Source of the DNA: Crossaster papposus
Taxonomy: Eukaryota; Echinodermata; Asteroidea; Velatida; Solasteridae
DNA length: 64,000 nt
Reading direction: 5' to 3'
Assembly: GCA_037893245.1 (NCBI GenBank)
Contig: JBAIAA010000524.1
Span: 682,001 to 746,000, forward strand
The position numbers and the translations under genes were made by a program. How positions within the stretch are numbered: the first letter of the stretch is position 1; every line of letters starts with the position of its first letter. Below the pieces are notes generated by a model, which saw only the letters and a program-made list of their open reading frames with translations, was not told the DNA's origin and searched no databases. Shown one piece after another: positions 25,594-39,003 of the stretch.

Positions 25594-26056
25594 ATTGTTA
25601 CTTGGCTCTGAATCTATTGTCACTTGGCACTGAATCTATTGTCACTCGGCACTGAATCTATTGTCACTCGGCACTGAATCTATTGTCACTCGGCACTGAA
25701 TCTATTGTTACTTGGCACTGAATCTATTGTCACTCGGCACTGAATCCATTGTTACTCGGCACTGAATCCATTGTTACTCGGCACTGAATCCATTGTTACT
25801 CGGCACTGAATCCATTGTTACTCGGCACTGAATCCATTGTTACTCGGCACTGAATCCATTGTTACTCGGCACTGAATCCATTGTTACTCGGCACTGAATC
25901 CATTGTTACTCGGCACTGAATCTATTGTTACTCGGCACTGAATCTATTGTTACTCGGCACTGAATCTATTGTTACTCGGCACTGAATCTATTGTTACTCG
26001 GCACTGAATCTATTGTTACTCGGCACTGAATCTATTGTTACTTGGCACTGAATCCA
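25594..26056. repeat. 22-bp minisatellite A (about 21 copies)
   Basis: The unit is GCACTGAATCTATTGTCACT plus CG. Variants are grouped in blocks: TCTATTGTCACT first, then TCCATTGTTACT, then TCTATTGTTACT. Confidence 0.95.
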
Positions 26057-26819
26057 TACTCTGATACAGTTACTTATTCACTGTCAGTTCTGTAAAAAAT
26101 GGGGACGTGCCCACACAGTCAGTGTCAGTTCGTGGTGTCGGTTACAAATGTAATATGTTACTAACATTGTGATGCTTTTGAATACTAATCGGGTAACACA
26201 CTCAGCGCAGACACTAATTAGATATATTCTAAACACCACGACACTTCATAAGGTGAAGACACTTATTTGAGGAGACTATTTTTTAAAAGTTACAATTACA
26301 TGTTTACATGTACCTTGTTACTGAAGTCAGTATTCATAGTTACTATACTAAGAGTTGTATATTGTAAATTGATTGGCATGTCTGGTAGTTAAAAAAGAGT
26401 GGATTCTATACATGTTCAAAATTGTTACAGAAATGGAGACGAAAATACGTATTGGTAGTAATAGCAGCTTATAGAAAGCCTAGACCAAAAATATTTGAAA
26501 AATTGAAGAAATGTAAAAAAAGAAGAAATTGTTTGGGTTTACAAAAACATTGGTATCTACAACATTTTTTGTTATAAAGACTATGGAATATAGAACCGAG
26601 TAAAGTGTGACAATACAAAATGTGTTTATACCACAAGAAAATATTCTAACAGAACAAAGAAAAGAAATTGGGATCTGTTCAGATACGAAAGAATACAATG
26701 TATTTCTGTGAAGAAATGTTAATTGCATTCACTCATAGAAAAGAAAACATCAGTTTAGAAACGAGACTTGTTTTCCTGTGGCCTTGCTAAATATCAGACT
26801 TGATTATTTTTCAGTCTTT

Positions 26820-27184
26820 AGCCGCGTCCTCATTGGACTTTTTTGTTTAACGTACGTACAGCGACCGTTTTGAAAAATGACAAAATTGAATCTAGTGGGA
26901 ACGCGCGGTTGACTAACATCCCTGTCAACTTACCGCGACGGTGATGTAAAACTACAGGCCGAATGTGGTCGCAGAAAGTTTTCGCTCAGCCACGGAAAGT
27001 TATTAGCAATAGCAATGTGTGACATTCTGCCAGCTTTACAGGACCAATAAACATTCCGTCGCGGTAAAACAGTCCAAGTGGGAACAAAATGGTAGAATTA
27101 TTTAAAGGCTCGTCTCGGCTTTTCCTACCTCCATGGTAAGTTTCCACGAGGCCGCGGAAGAAAAAGTCAAATGGGAACACGGCT
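26820..27184. repeat. MITE with GCCGCGT...GACTTTTT ends
   Basis: GCCGCGTCCTCATTGGACTT at the left is inverted at the right as AAGTCAAATGGGAACACGGC. TTTA flanks both sides and may be the target duplication. GTCCAAGTGGGAAC repeats inside. Confidence 0.75.
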
Positions 27185-27947
27185 TTATTCATTTTGAAAT
27201 ACGTGAATCTGGTGATGAGATCGAGAATGCTACTCGAACCCTGAAGGTTGTGGGTAACCTTTAAACCCGCTGTTCTGGTCTCGGTGTCTGATACAGTTTG
27301 GAGGCCGCCACTCGTAGTCTAGTCAAGCGCAAGTTGGCGTCACAAACTCGCACTCGCTTTCATTCCGAGTGCGAACTAAAATTCACAACACGATATTGTT
27401 ATGTAGTTTTAAAGTGCAACACGTACGACTGGTCATTAACAGTAGTTACATTTGTTAAATTCAAGTAAAATGCTGTTTACAAAAGTCGCCTATTCCGTGT
27501 TTTTTTGTATGTATTAACGTCAGACTTATATAGTACAGATTATTTATTGTTTGTCAAATTGTCTATCGACGAGATTTATTTTGCTATTGGTTTTTGGAAA
27601 TTTCAGAATCATCCAAGACCAAGATTGTGTTGGACTGAAAACATAAACTGTTTGTTCCCATTGTCAAATAAAGGATAATTCCAACAATTAAAACGGTGGT
27701 TTTTGTGTGTGTTTTTTTAGTGATAATTGGTCTTTTCATATTGATTATGCGTGGGAATTATGTGCTTGCGTAGTTGGTTAAATACCTGCTCGGAGAATGG
27801 ACGCGATTTTTTTTCATACTTCATTTATTCGATATATAGACTCATATTCAAGCACATTGAATTGCAAGTTAGGTTCTCAGACTTTATTTTCCTTTGGTTG
27901 TTTAGATGTTTATATAATTAGCTAAACCCATTACGTCGTTATTATGG

Positions 27948-27958
27948 AGCGCCCTCTG
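27948..27958 (-). promoter_or_regulatory. CTCF-like 11-mer, site 1
   Basis: The reverse strand reads CAGAGGGCGCT. It lies between PRKAR1 and the PDZ-trefoil gene. Confidence 0.35.
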
Positions 27959-28140
27959 CTGTTATTTTCTATTTGTATATTCACTAATTAGTGGTATTTT
28001 AAAAACTAAGGTGCGCTGCCTGCTACCAAATACGTTCTTAGTCTAAATAATTTTGGGGTTATTTTTAATTGAAGGGGAAAGACACCGACCAGGCCAATTA
28101 AAAAAAAAAAGATGCGTCCTGAATCTTAATTTATATACCC

Positions 28141-28464
28141 AGCACCACTGACCTCTATACATGGACAGATCATCATTGTTTCATTTTGAAGTCGGCATGC
28201 GGAGACGTGCAACATGGCGGACCCACGACGTGACTCTGTGAGCCAATGAAATGTCCAGGTGTTGGTACGATACGTATTACGTAATGTTTATAAATACAAA
28301 ATGTACAGAATAAATCCGCTGACCTCCACACCTGGACATTTCATTGGCTCACGGCAGTGACGTCTCGGGTCCGCCATGTTGCACTTCCAGTTCGCGCCGA
28401 CTTCAAGTGTTAGCACAGCAGAATATGGACAATGGTCCGTCCAGGTGTAGAGGTCAGTGCCCAG
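28141..28464. repeat. long imperfect palindrome
   Basis: GACCTCTATACATGGAC and TGCAACATGGCGGACCCACG at the left pair with CGGGTCCGCCATGTTGCA and GTCCAGGTGTAGAGGTCAG at the right. The centre is a CACCTGGACATTTCATTGGC / complement pair. Confidence 0.85.
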
Positions 28465-29462
28465 CACGCGTATGTGGCTGCGTAGTTTATACACGCTCAA
28501 CACTATTGTTACCTAATAGTAATACATCCCCCTTTGAAATCTAAAATCCTGAGATTCCAGAAACACAATGTTCAACACAAAAGAGGGGGGGGGGGGGGGG
28601 TTCTCTGCCACATAATCGTGCTCAGATTTAGGCGCAATTCAAAATAATGAAAATGATCCGGCAACTTTGGAATTGATCCTAGGATGTTGGGTTTTTCGGA
28701 ATATACAACATTCACAGCATTGCCGGATACATACTGGCTGGGGAAATCCCCATTAGTTTCCCCTCCGTGTATGACGACATCCAATGTGAATCAATTTGTG
28801 TGAAAGTAAAACCAGCCACACTAAAAGCTAAGTTTAAAAAAATGGTTTCTCGTTTTCGCCGCATCTTTTTGATTGTTTTCGCTGTCGCATCAAAACAAGT
28901 TTTGTTTTTCCCGATCCGTTTTTAACATCGTCACTTTTCTCCCGGACGTATTTCCCCTCTTTTTGTTTCTTCTTTCTCCAACCCCCCCCCCCCCCCCCCC
29001 TCCCAGTTCTTAGAACATAGTATGCAAGTCTTATTGTCTTTAATATGACGCGACGCTATATAATTCAGCAATAAAGTCTAAATACACGTCAAGTAAAAAA
29101 GTGCCACCATCCTTCTTTTATTAATTTGGCTTAAACGTTAAGCTCAAAGTACTTTTAGATGAAAAATAAGAGCATTGTCAGGGTGGTAAACACCATTTGC
29201 AAATATTAAAAAAACAAACTACTGATTGTTTATGGAACTTATACCGGTGTCTTACTTGACTGTAGATAAAATAACAGTCTCAAGCATTATGTGTAATCAC
29301 TATACACTTGGTGTGCTGTGGTTTGCAAGAAAAGTTGATTTTTAGCCGCGTCGCAAACGGGGCTCTATAAGAGCGTTGATGATGATGATGATGATGTACC
29401 AAATTCGACATCCGGGAACTTTTTGGTAAAAGACGCCGAATCTAGCACATTGTTAACATTTT

Positions 29463-29850
29463 CAGGGGCCTACTGCAATATAGGTCTAAAAACAGGAATT
29501 CCCACAGAGAACGAATGCAACAATCATCATGTACTTTGCAACAGTGGCACTTTGCTATGAAGGACGTACGCCTTGTTTAGGTCACGTGACTTAGAGGGCG
29601 CAATCGGTCTGTTGGTCTGGGCCTACTGCAGCAGAGGTCTAATAAAACAGAAATTCCCACAGGGAACGAATACTTTCTGGCTGTCATTTGGCAATAATTA
29701 TGTGGTAACTGTAACTGCCTTATCTACTGGGCCACACTGCAGCAGAAGTCTAATAAAACAGGAATTCCCTCAGGGAATGAGTACTTTCTTGGCTATCATT
29801 TGGCAATAATGTGGTCACTGCCATTCCCATATAACTGGCCATTGTTGTCA
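29463..29850 (+). repeat. three imperfect tandem copies of about 115 bp
   Basis: GGCCTACTGCA-TA-AGGTCTA, then AACAGGAATTCCCACAG and GAACGAAT, recur three times. The last two also share TTTGGCAATAAT. Confidence 0.8.
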
Positions 29851-30455
29851 GTTTATAAACTGTTTAGAGTGTGTAGCATATTCACGATTTTAGTCACCAA
29901 CAATTAACGCCGCTCTTGCACGAATTCGTGCTTGCTTTATATGAATGTTCAACGATTGCCAGCAAGCAATCATTGGAAAAACTTGACTATTTCAAACAAT
30001 GCCCCAATGCATTAAATTTCGTTAGTCCACATTTTATTTGCAATCCCATCCGTTAATGTGTGAAGCGCCAACTAGTCTATAGTTTCCTAACCTGATATTT
30101 CCAAAGGAAGGAAGTGAAAAAGGAAGTTTCGAATGAAGAAATTAAAAAAAAAAAACAGACTGCAAGGACAAGATTTTTTTCCTCAGCTTAGTTTTTACAG
30201 CAAGAGCAATTGTTCATGCAGTGTATGCAATACATAAAGGGTAATGGCTGAGGAATTGGCGTGGCCTATGTAAAATCTATGTGCCCCTTCTGGTACTGGG
30301 AATGTGAACAAAAAAGACTGAGTATACAATAAGGCTACAATGTAAGTGCACTGCCAGTGTTGCTCATTCATCATTGACGGCACCGCACAATGCCGCAGTG
30401 TGAACAATAGAGTCCCATTATTACACATTCTGTCCCATTATTTTGGTCATAGAGC

Positions 30456-31228
30456 AATGATTGTATTGGTAATGATGAGTTATTGTGTTGGTAATGATGA
30501 GTTAATGTATTGGTAACGATGAGTTATTGTATTGGTAATGATGAGTTATTGTGTTGGTAATGATGAGTCATTGTGTTGGTAACGATGAGTTAATGTATTG
30601 GTAACGATGAGTTATTGTATTGGTAATGATGAGTTATTGTATTGGTAATGATGAGTTATTATATTGGTAATGATGAGTTATTGTATTGGTAATGATGAGT
30701 TATTGTATTGGTAATGATGAGTTATTGTATTGGTAATGATGAGTTATTGTATTGGTAATGATGAGTTATTGTATTGGTAACGATGAGTTATTGTATTGGT
30801 AATGATGAGTTATTGTATTGGTAACGATGAGTTATTGTATTGGTAATGATGAGTTATTGTATTGGTAATGATGAGTTATTGTATTGGAAGTTATTGTGTT
30901 GGTAATGATGAGTTATATTGTGTTGGTAATGATGAGTTATATTGTGTTGGTAATGATGAGTTAATGTATTGCTAACGATGAGTTATTGTATTGGTAACGA
31001 TGAGTTATTGTATTGGTAATGATGAGTTATTGTATTGGTAATGATGAGTTATTGTATTGGTAATGATGAGTTATTGTGTTGGTAATGATGAGTTATATTG
31101 TGTTGGTAATGATGAGTTATATTGTGTTGGTAATGATGAGTTATATTGTGTTGGTAATGATGAGTTAATGTATTGGTAACGATGAGTTATTGTGTTGGTA
31201 TACGATGAGTTATATTGTGCTGGTAAGG
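30456..31228. repeat. 22-bp minisatellite B (about 35 copies)
   Basis: The unit is TTATTGTATTGGTAATGATG plus AG, with AACGATGAG and GTGTTGG variants, some 24-bp units (TTATATTG) and one truncated unit near 30888. Confidence 0.95.
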
Positions 31229-32329
31229 TTGTGTTTCTGTGTTAACAAGCCATTACCGGCTAGTATTGTCGTGCAGGAACAATAGGAATACTAGGCCTAC
31301 GTCACGCCTAGATTTTACCCTTTTCTGGGAAGGAAAAGACCTATTTTGACCCCACTGCTGGGAACATTAAAGTACCCACTAGCGGTGTACTGTGCAAACG
31401 AGCCCCTGCTGATTTCCTTTGTGCCCTCATCCCCACCCCACCCCCCCCCCCCCCCTGCAAGTAACGTGACCTTTTTTATAGGCGTGTACCAGGGGGGGGG
31501 GCGGAGGGGGGGCCCAACAAAGTGCGCCACCAACGTTGAAATGTATCTCATTCGTTCTTCCACGCTCATGAGCCACACATCTCACACAGTAAATACGTAT
31601 AGATCGCCCTCTCGAAGCGCAGATTGAAACACGTACAAATTTTGTCCGCGCTCGCTCCCCGAATTCAGTGATTCATATAACGTCCGCAAAGCCAGGTACA
31701 CAGGTACACAGGCACGATCTACACGAATTTGTTTTGGGGCGATGTCATTTTCTGCCATTTTCGTTCGAAAACAACACGATAAAACGCAAGGGGTTCACAG
31801 GCAGATTTTTTTAAAAATTCAGTATATAACTGCTACATCCTTTTTTAACGTATCCATGGAAAAAAGTGAGTGGGTTCGAAGCACGATTTTTCACAATTTA
31901 TCGATTATTATTGCCCTTTTTAGGGGAGGTATTTGTCAACGTCGTTTGAGTATTTGTGCACAATCTCCACGCGCATCAACGGTACGTCAACGCTTAATTT
32001 TTTCGACTGCTTTTTTCATTTTCAATACAATTTTTGTCATTGGATGATAAAAATTAAGGTAAATAACAACCTTTTACAACTACAAAAGACAAGATGCTAA
32101 GATTGGATGCCAAAAACTCTTTATTTTTCGCGTGAGAAAATTGTTCCCCCCTATTTTGAGAATGGACGGTACGTCAGCGTTGCGCAATCACAGTCTCGAA
32201 GGGCCCCCCTCCGCCCCCCCCCTGGCGTGTACTTCGCCTGCAACCAACCAGTAGGATTCCTTTCTCTATGGTATAAAATACTACTAGGCCGCGCCAACAA
32301 ACCGAATTCATTTCGTTTGCTAGTACAGC

Positions 32330-32393
32330 GACACGTTCAACCAACTTTTACGCCGGATCGCGGAACATATCGCGTCACATGTTGCACTTGCAG
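32330..32393 (+). other. possible 5' UTR exon of the PDZ-trefoil gene
   Basis: A strong donor, CAG|GTAAGA at 32394, has no coding context. It could pair with the acceptor CTGATTCTAG that ends one base before the start codon at 34031. This is inference only. Confidence 0.25.
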
Positions 32394-32779
32394 GTAAGAT
32401 AAGTTTTGTTGTTGAAATTCGTGTATCGTGAGGTTTATATAAAAGTGATTTTAATGTATTGAATTTAAAGTGACCTGAAAGTTGCTTTATCAAATACGTG
32501 CTATCATCTACTTTAAACAGAACGTCTTTTCGCGTACCAGCTGTCTGTATTCATGAGCTTATATATATATATACATGTAGTGGCTCGTGTTTATATTCAT
32601 GTATAAACGTAGCCTTTAAACAAGGCCACATGTCTGATAGACGCCGAGCGACTAAAAAGAGACTAATCGCGAAAACCTGAGGGAACGCCATTGCGAATTG
32701 CCCAGACAAGTGGCCTTTATCAATCTGGTTTGGATTTCTTATGTTAACCTTTGTTTCCGACTGGAATTCGCTACCGAAA

Positions 32780-33100
32780 TGGTAGCGTCCAATCAGCGAA
32801 CGTATCTCCGCGTGACGTCAGCTTATATTTGAGTTGGACTAGTTCATTTTACAAACAGGGAATGTCCAATCATGTCACTTACAATATTTAGCTCAAATCA
32901 TTAGTTGCTTCCTAATTTATTGCAATTTTGCATGTAAAATAGATTTAAATGTGATATCTTGTATTTATCATTCATATATTCAACTCAGAAGCAAAATTTA
33001 TATACGTTTTTGTACCTTTTCTTACATGCTTTGATATTGAACGAATCACGAACGAAGCCAACTGGGAGATCGCCGTTCTGATTGGGCGTATTTGCATGCT
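32780..33100 (+). promoter_or_regulatory. cluster of CCAAT boxes, a CRE and an octamer
   Basis: CCAAT occurs at 32789 and 32866 and ATTGG at 33081. A full palindromic CRE (TGACGTCA) is at 32813-32820 and an octamer ATTTGCAT at 33090-33097. The cluster lies 0.9-1.2 kb upstream of the PDZ-trefoil start codon, so it may be its promoter or a first-intron enhancer. Confidence 0.3.
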
Positions 33101-33147
33101 AATATGTATCTATGAATAATTCATGCGAGCAGTGAAACCTACATTGC

Positions 33148-33238
33148 AAAAGGCCTCGTGACATTCGTCACTCGGTCGCGCGTTCACCCCGGGTATCTAG
33201 ACTCATCTCAGCCGCTTAGCCAGAGTCACGAGGCCTTG
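33148..33238. repeat. short foldback with AAGGCCTCGTGAC arms
   Basis: AAGGCCTCGTGAC is exactly complemented by GTCACGAGGCCTT 64 bases later. Confidence 0.8.
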
Positions 33239-34030
33239 TCAAAAGGCTAGTATAAACGTTGAATCGATGACAATGGGGCACCGCCAAACTTCGCTTCACT
33301 TGAGCGCACCCCCCCCCCCCCCCCCCCCCCCCCCATTCAGTCCGCCGGGATTCCCGTCCTCCTTGACAACGACACGAGACCGATCAGGGCCAGGAAGAAC
33401 ATGGTAGTAACGGGAAAGAACGCACAGTCATTAACGAGACCGCTTCTAAGATCAACGACCCAAGCCGCTCGATCTTTTGATCATACCGCTGACCGTCAGA
33501 GGTCGAAACCGCATCAGTTCACATTCCATTGACAGACTAGCGAGAACACGAATACAAGACTATAGATAAGATACAAATAGCGTTGGCAGCCACATTATTG
33601 AAACGTTTCATTAAAAAGGCGTTGTTAAAAAAACTGCAAGACGGTTCGTATCTTTCGGGTCCTAACAAATTAAGTTGGAATTTGGAAAAAGAGCAAATTG
33701 AATTTTGACATTATTTATTAACAGTACGTTAAAGTTGCGGCATGGAGGAATAAACTAGTTTATTCCCCGGTACCCGAACCGACAAAAATGAAATCGGATC
33801 TCGGCCGGCCGGTATTCGGGGATATCTGCCGGGTGTCCGGTGTAATTGATACCTGGGGTTTATATTACATTTGGCTTGGTTTTGTAATGAAGCATATGTT
33901 CTTGCAACATTTCAGTAACCGAGGTCACTCAGTATTTGCTGACTGATAACACGTACGGTATCGACTTTTGTTTATATGCAGTGAACTGTACAGCCGCTTC
34001 ACGAGAAGAAACACACTTTCTGATTCTAGC

Positions 34031-34079
34031 ATGATGGAAAACGCCTTAAGAAGTCGTAAGCGTACGTATGACCAAGGAG
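34031..34079 (+). CDS. PDZ-trefoil gene exon with start codon
   Basis: The exon starts ATGATG and encodes MMENALRSRKRTYDQG, with donor GTAAGA. TTCTGATTCTAG lies just before the ATG, so this may be an internal exon whose 5' UTR begins further upstream. Confidence 0.75.
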
Positions 34080-37000
34080 GTAAGAAACACCACTCAAAAT
34101 TAAACAGATTAAGCGTGACTATGTGAAAATCCGTAATGGATATGTCGGCAATGAAAAATAAAAACAAAAACGTGTCGTGATCATGATGGAGTTTTTGTAT
34201 GTATCTTGGTGTTAATTACGGACATGACAAAATGTTACATGGTCTTCATATGTGAGAGCAAAGAATTTTGATAGGAGCTTATAAATCTTCATGTTGGATT
34301 AACACTTTATCCCACTCGAGCCAGTTTCTGATCCTAAACAACCATTATGTTCTCCATAACTGCCCATTTTATCCTTCTGTGACAATGGTCAAATAATTAT
34401 GTAATTGATTAATTAATTGTTCATTGATCCACATTAAGATGAAAGCAAGAAGAAAAGCCGATCGGCTGATAAGGCAACAAGTCCTGAATTAAGTTCAGCT
34501 CAGGAAACCCATCAGACTGCTCCTGTAAGTACTTTATTTGTACGTTTTTTTATGAATTCAGACTTTTATTTGCATGTGGCCTCTCACAGTCACTGGTGGA
34601 GGTTTACAATTAAGTACAACCGCGCCTTTTAGGGGAGGGGCGTCGTAGTACAGGAGGAGGAGCAGAGAGTATCAAATGTTTTACAATTAGCTGGACGAGG
34701 CCTGTCAGTACTGTGTCGTTCCGGTTTTTGTAATAGTTGGTATAAATAAATAAATGTTTGTATCTTGTACACAGCCATTTTATCTCTGAAGAAGATCTTG
34801 TTAAGATCAAAATATTAGGCCATCTTAACTTATTTGATTTGTATATTTCAGGTCATTCCAGCCAGTAAGCAGTTTGCAGCAGTTTTAATCTTATTCAAGT
34901 TTGTAATAATGTTTGATTTGTATCGGATTGTTTCATTCCGATATCGATGTAGAAAATTTGGGGCCACATAAAACTCACATACGAAGGGAAACTGGTGGAC
35001 TTTCATGCTGGCTTGAACGACATAGATGGCGAGTACGTCTTGCAACATGTCACCGAAGATGGCTTAGCTTATTCTGCGGGATTCCGGTAAGAATTGACTC
35101 GACAAATCGCCCATCACAAGGCCAAAGGCCACTCATAGTGTGGGCTACAGAGGAAAGTGTTAAGACACCATGCCCCTCACACTGGAACAAGACAATCTTC
35201 ATAGTATGAATAGGGTGGAAATGGAAAACTAATTAATATGTACAACTCGGTGTTATCTTAAAGCCCCTCACTCCCCCAACACCCCCCTAACACCCCCCCC
35301 CTAACAAAACAAAACAAAAACACAAATAAATAAAAATAATAATAATTATACAACAAATTTTACAAAAATAATTTTTTTTTCTCCAACTGACTCGGTAGGA
35401 GTGGCGATAGGTTGTTTCAGATAAACGGTTCGGACATCAAAGGTTGTGGCATTAAATACATTCTGGAGCTTCTCCGCACATTTAACAGACATCAACTGAT
35501 GCTGGTAAGCATGAGAATGGGACATTCGCGTGTATTATTTTTCTAGGAGGGTTACGGGCAATTATCATTTTACACTGAGGGGAATACACTTAAGTTGTAT
35601 TGCTTACATTGCTGTCCCTTAAAGGTATAGAATACACCATTTGCAGATATCGAAGAAAATAAATACTACCAAATTATTAAGAAATATCTTTCTTATTTGA
35701 AAGTAAATAATAATTCTATGCATCCATCAAAATGATTGTGCTAGATATCCTGTAATTGATCCAAACAATTGATTTTTTTTATATTTTAAATCACGATTGC
35801 CGGACGGCACAAAAAAGCAAGAACAACAAGAGCCGTGCTGCCCGACGCCGGTTCAAAACGAATGGCGTTTTTCTTCAATTATTATCGATTGACAATAACT
35901 TGAGTCGACTGAATGATTTTGCATCGATTGTACGTGTGGCACATGTTAATAAGCTACCATTCCAGGGGCGGGGCCGTTTCACCAAAACACTTTTTCCCCT
36001 CATATTTATTACTCAAAATCACTCAATTAAATATAATCTTTCATTTAAACTAAAAAACATTACATTACATCGGTCCTCTAATGTATATGAAGCAAGTTGT
36101 TACGCTTCTCATGCCATTTATTTATGCGCAGGGTGTTGAGAGGACAGCTGCGGACAAATCTTCGCTGTTTATTTGGGTCATCTTCAAGGTGGTTTGGCAA
36201 GGTAAGTCAGACACGAACATATGACAAACCTTTAGCAGATTTGGTGGTTGTCAAAATATACTGATATATATTAATTACTGTACTGAGAGGTACAGTTGGC
36301 CGTATTTTTATTTACAGCGATACGATTATTTATCTAGCGCGTATTACGATAATTCTTTTGAGGGGAGGAGGGGGACATATTGGACACTAGAGAACGGTAA
36401 ATGCGGAGGATTTTGGGTCAAGCCAAGCACACATCAGACTAATTTATTTAACATAGTATGAAATTGATTGATATCGGACGAATTCCATCTTTGAATGCTG
36501 CCTTTCCGCCACAGCTTAGACAAAATTGAATGTGAGAGTTCATGTGAACTTGAATGAAAAACGTTTTAAAATAACCAGGAAAACTTATAGTAAATATTGC
36601 CAAGACACTTTGTGGTTGAGTATGAACTGGGCAACGTTTCAGATCTTTGTTTGATTAACCTTTTTACCCCCCCCCCCCCCCCCCCAACAGATCTCGTGCC
36701 AAAGATTGAGATTATTGAAACGTTTGAAAACGACATCATCGTATTATTCTCTTATGACGATTCGAGGCCAGTGGTGCAGTATGATATTTACACCGACAAG
36801 GATCCACAACTGTATCTCGGCATACAGGAAGAGAAGGCTGTGTTCAATACGAAGTACAATGAGTTTAGTAAGTACCGTGAACTACTTATCCACAGACAGT
36901 GACAGCAAAATCAGAAGAGAAACGTAAGAAAATATATCAAACAAAACGCAAACAATGACAAAACGTACCGACAATGCCAAGGATGATGACTACATTGACG

Positions 37001-38966
37001 GTGATACTAGATCGACGAGGACGGTGACAATTCACTAATTTTCGAGGTGGGTGTCCAGAAAAAAAACCTGTGTTATTTTGTATGAACACTTTTGCGACCA
37101 ATACAAAACTTGAGCTGTAGTTTGATGTAGTCGTGATTCTAATCGTAGAGAGTTCACCGTTTTCTGACGTGTAAGAAACCGTCAGTATTTGTGCAATATT
37201 TGAGTGAACAATCTCGGAACGGGTAAGACATATAGGTTGGTTTCCTTTCAACCAGATGTTTAAAATAGGATAAACAATCCAAACATAAAAATCTCAGGCA
37301 TTTCAGGACCTAGTGACCTTTCAATAATTATAGTGGGACTTTATTGCAATTTGTTTTCAGGCAAGTTCACTGGGTACTTGTACTACGGCAGCCAACCAGA
37401 AAAAGGCAACGTGTTAGTCTACTTATTACAGATCGACAAGCCCGATTCGCCCCAACCGGTTACTACACTGACGGGTACCGTTAATAATACTGTAGGAGTT
37501 GTGGTAAGTTCGTTAAAAAGGAGAAAATACAAGACCTATATATCCCGATGTATTATGCCTACGAACTTTCGGCCAATCGTTTGTGAATTACAATCAATGT
37601 ACAAATGTATACATATTTAATTCCCGAATGGATAGCTAAAAGTGTTCACACAAAGCGTTACAAACCAGGCCGGCCACACACGTTTTCTTGTATCACGAAG
37701 TGTAGGTTTCCCCGGCTATTTAAAAACATTTTAAAATCAAATTCACAAACTCTCGCATTCCAATTCGTCCGGGAAACAAATTCACACACTTTTACCAAAC
37801 CAATAAGAACATTCGTCATTACAGATCAAATTCGTCTAAGCTGTTGCTTGATCGGAATTTGGTCGGTAACGACGAATATTTTCGATTGCTAGCAAAATGC
37901 AAACTAACTGATTTTGGGATATAGTATTTGAAAGAAGTCAGTTTTTTTCCAAAGCTGATCGGTCGACCAGCGATGGAAATTGATATAAAAATAATTTTCT
38001 TGAAAATGACGGCACACAAGGTGCCATAATTTTACAGGATGCTTTAGACTGTCATTCACCAACAGTCCAGTAAGGTATTTCATAATAATTTGGTATTTTG
38101 TTTATGTTTGCAAATGTTGTATATTTCCTTTAAGCGACAAGATAGCAAAAATACCTCCAACAATCTTATAAGATGAATGTATATAACAAACATAATTGTG
38201 TTTTTGTTGTTGAAGGATTTTCCAGCGTTCATGCTTGAAAAGGCCATTCCTGCCAACCCCCGCTTCTGGTACCAAAAGTTATACAAGAATGGATTTTCCT
38301 TGGAGAGCGTTATGGCGAAAAGTAATATACAATACGATTATTCAAAACTTCGAAAGACACCGTATTAATCAAGTGTCTTTTTGAGGATTTTAAATATTTG
38401 TTTACGGTAGGGGTGCATTCTTAAGGAGTGCACAGTGCGAAAGCGAGAAAACGAACCAACCAACGAACAAAACACTCCCATAAAGCTGTTGAAATTTCAT
38501 TAAGATCGGTCATTTTAGAGAAAAAAAAACTTTGGAAAAACGACCGTCATCTTAGATTTGGCGGCCATTTTTGTTTTTAAAATTGGTAAGAAAATGGTGA
38601 AATTAAAAAAAATATATAATTTCACTGAATTCCTAATACCCCGAAATGGGGATAAATCACCGCCTTTGGTCGGTTTATAATTATTTTGTTTAGGTGTAAA
38701 ATGCATAAATCACTGAAGATGGCCAAAAAAACCACAAAAACCAGTTTCACAGTAAACCACTTTTTCACCAAAAACTTGGCCTCGGGTGTGAAAATCATCA
38801 AAAATGTATATGGGGTTTTTCTACCAAATAACGTTACCCTTATTCTAGGCAAAATGAGAGCTGTAATATCTTTTTCCTTTTTTCCTTTTTGTTTTTTTTT
38901 GTTTTTTTGGGGGGCAGTATTGCCTATTGTCAATGGTTAAAAATGAGCCACTGGGGAAGGAGTGGT

Positions 38967-39003
<37 letters not shown>

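Larger units (their letters stand above)
24251..34030. other. intergenic gap between PRKAR1 and the PDZ-trefoil gene
   Basis: The gap holds two 22-bp minisatellites, the 26.8-kb MITE, the 28.1-kb palindrome, a 115-bp triplicate, poly-C/G runs and a CCAAT/CRE patch. No gene is recognised. Positions 31480-31515 and 32200-32235 are inverted C/G-rich relatives of each other. Confidence 0.7.

Noticed and set aside
29080-29400. Possible gene start near GATGATGATGATGATGAT
   Set aside because: This is a short microsatellite, with no open frame around it.
25594-31228. Regular repeats that might be CRISPR arrays
   Set aside because: Units are contiguous 22-mers without unique spacers, in an intron-bearing animal genome; they are minisatellites.
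34201-34438. The 34.85-kb TATTTCAG as acceptor of PDZ-trefoil exon 3
   Set aside because: It lies in a dispersed repeat, and stops follow in the needed frame; the acceptor at 34951 is forced by an in-frame TAG.
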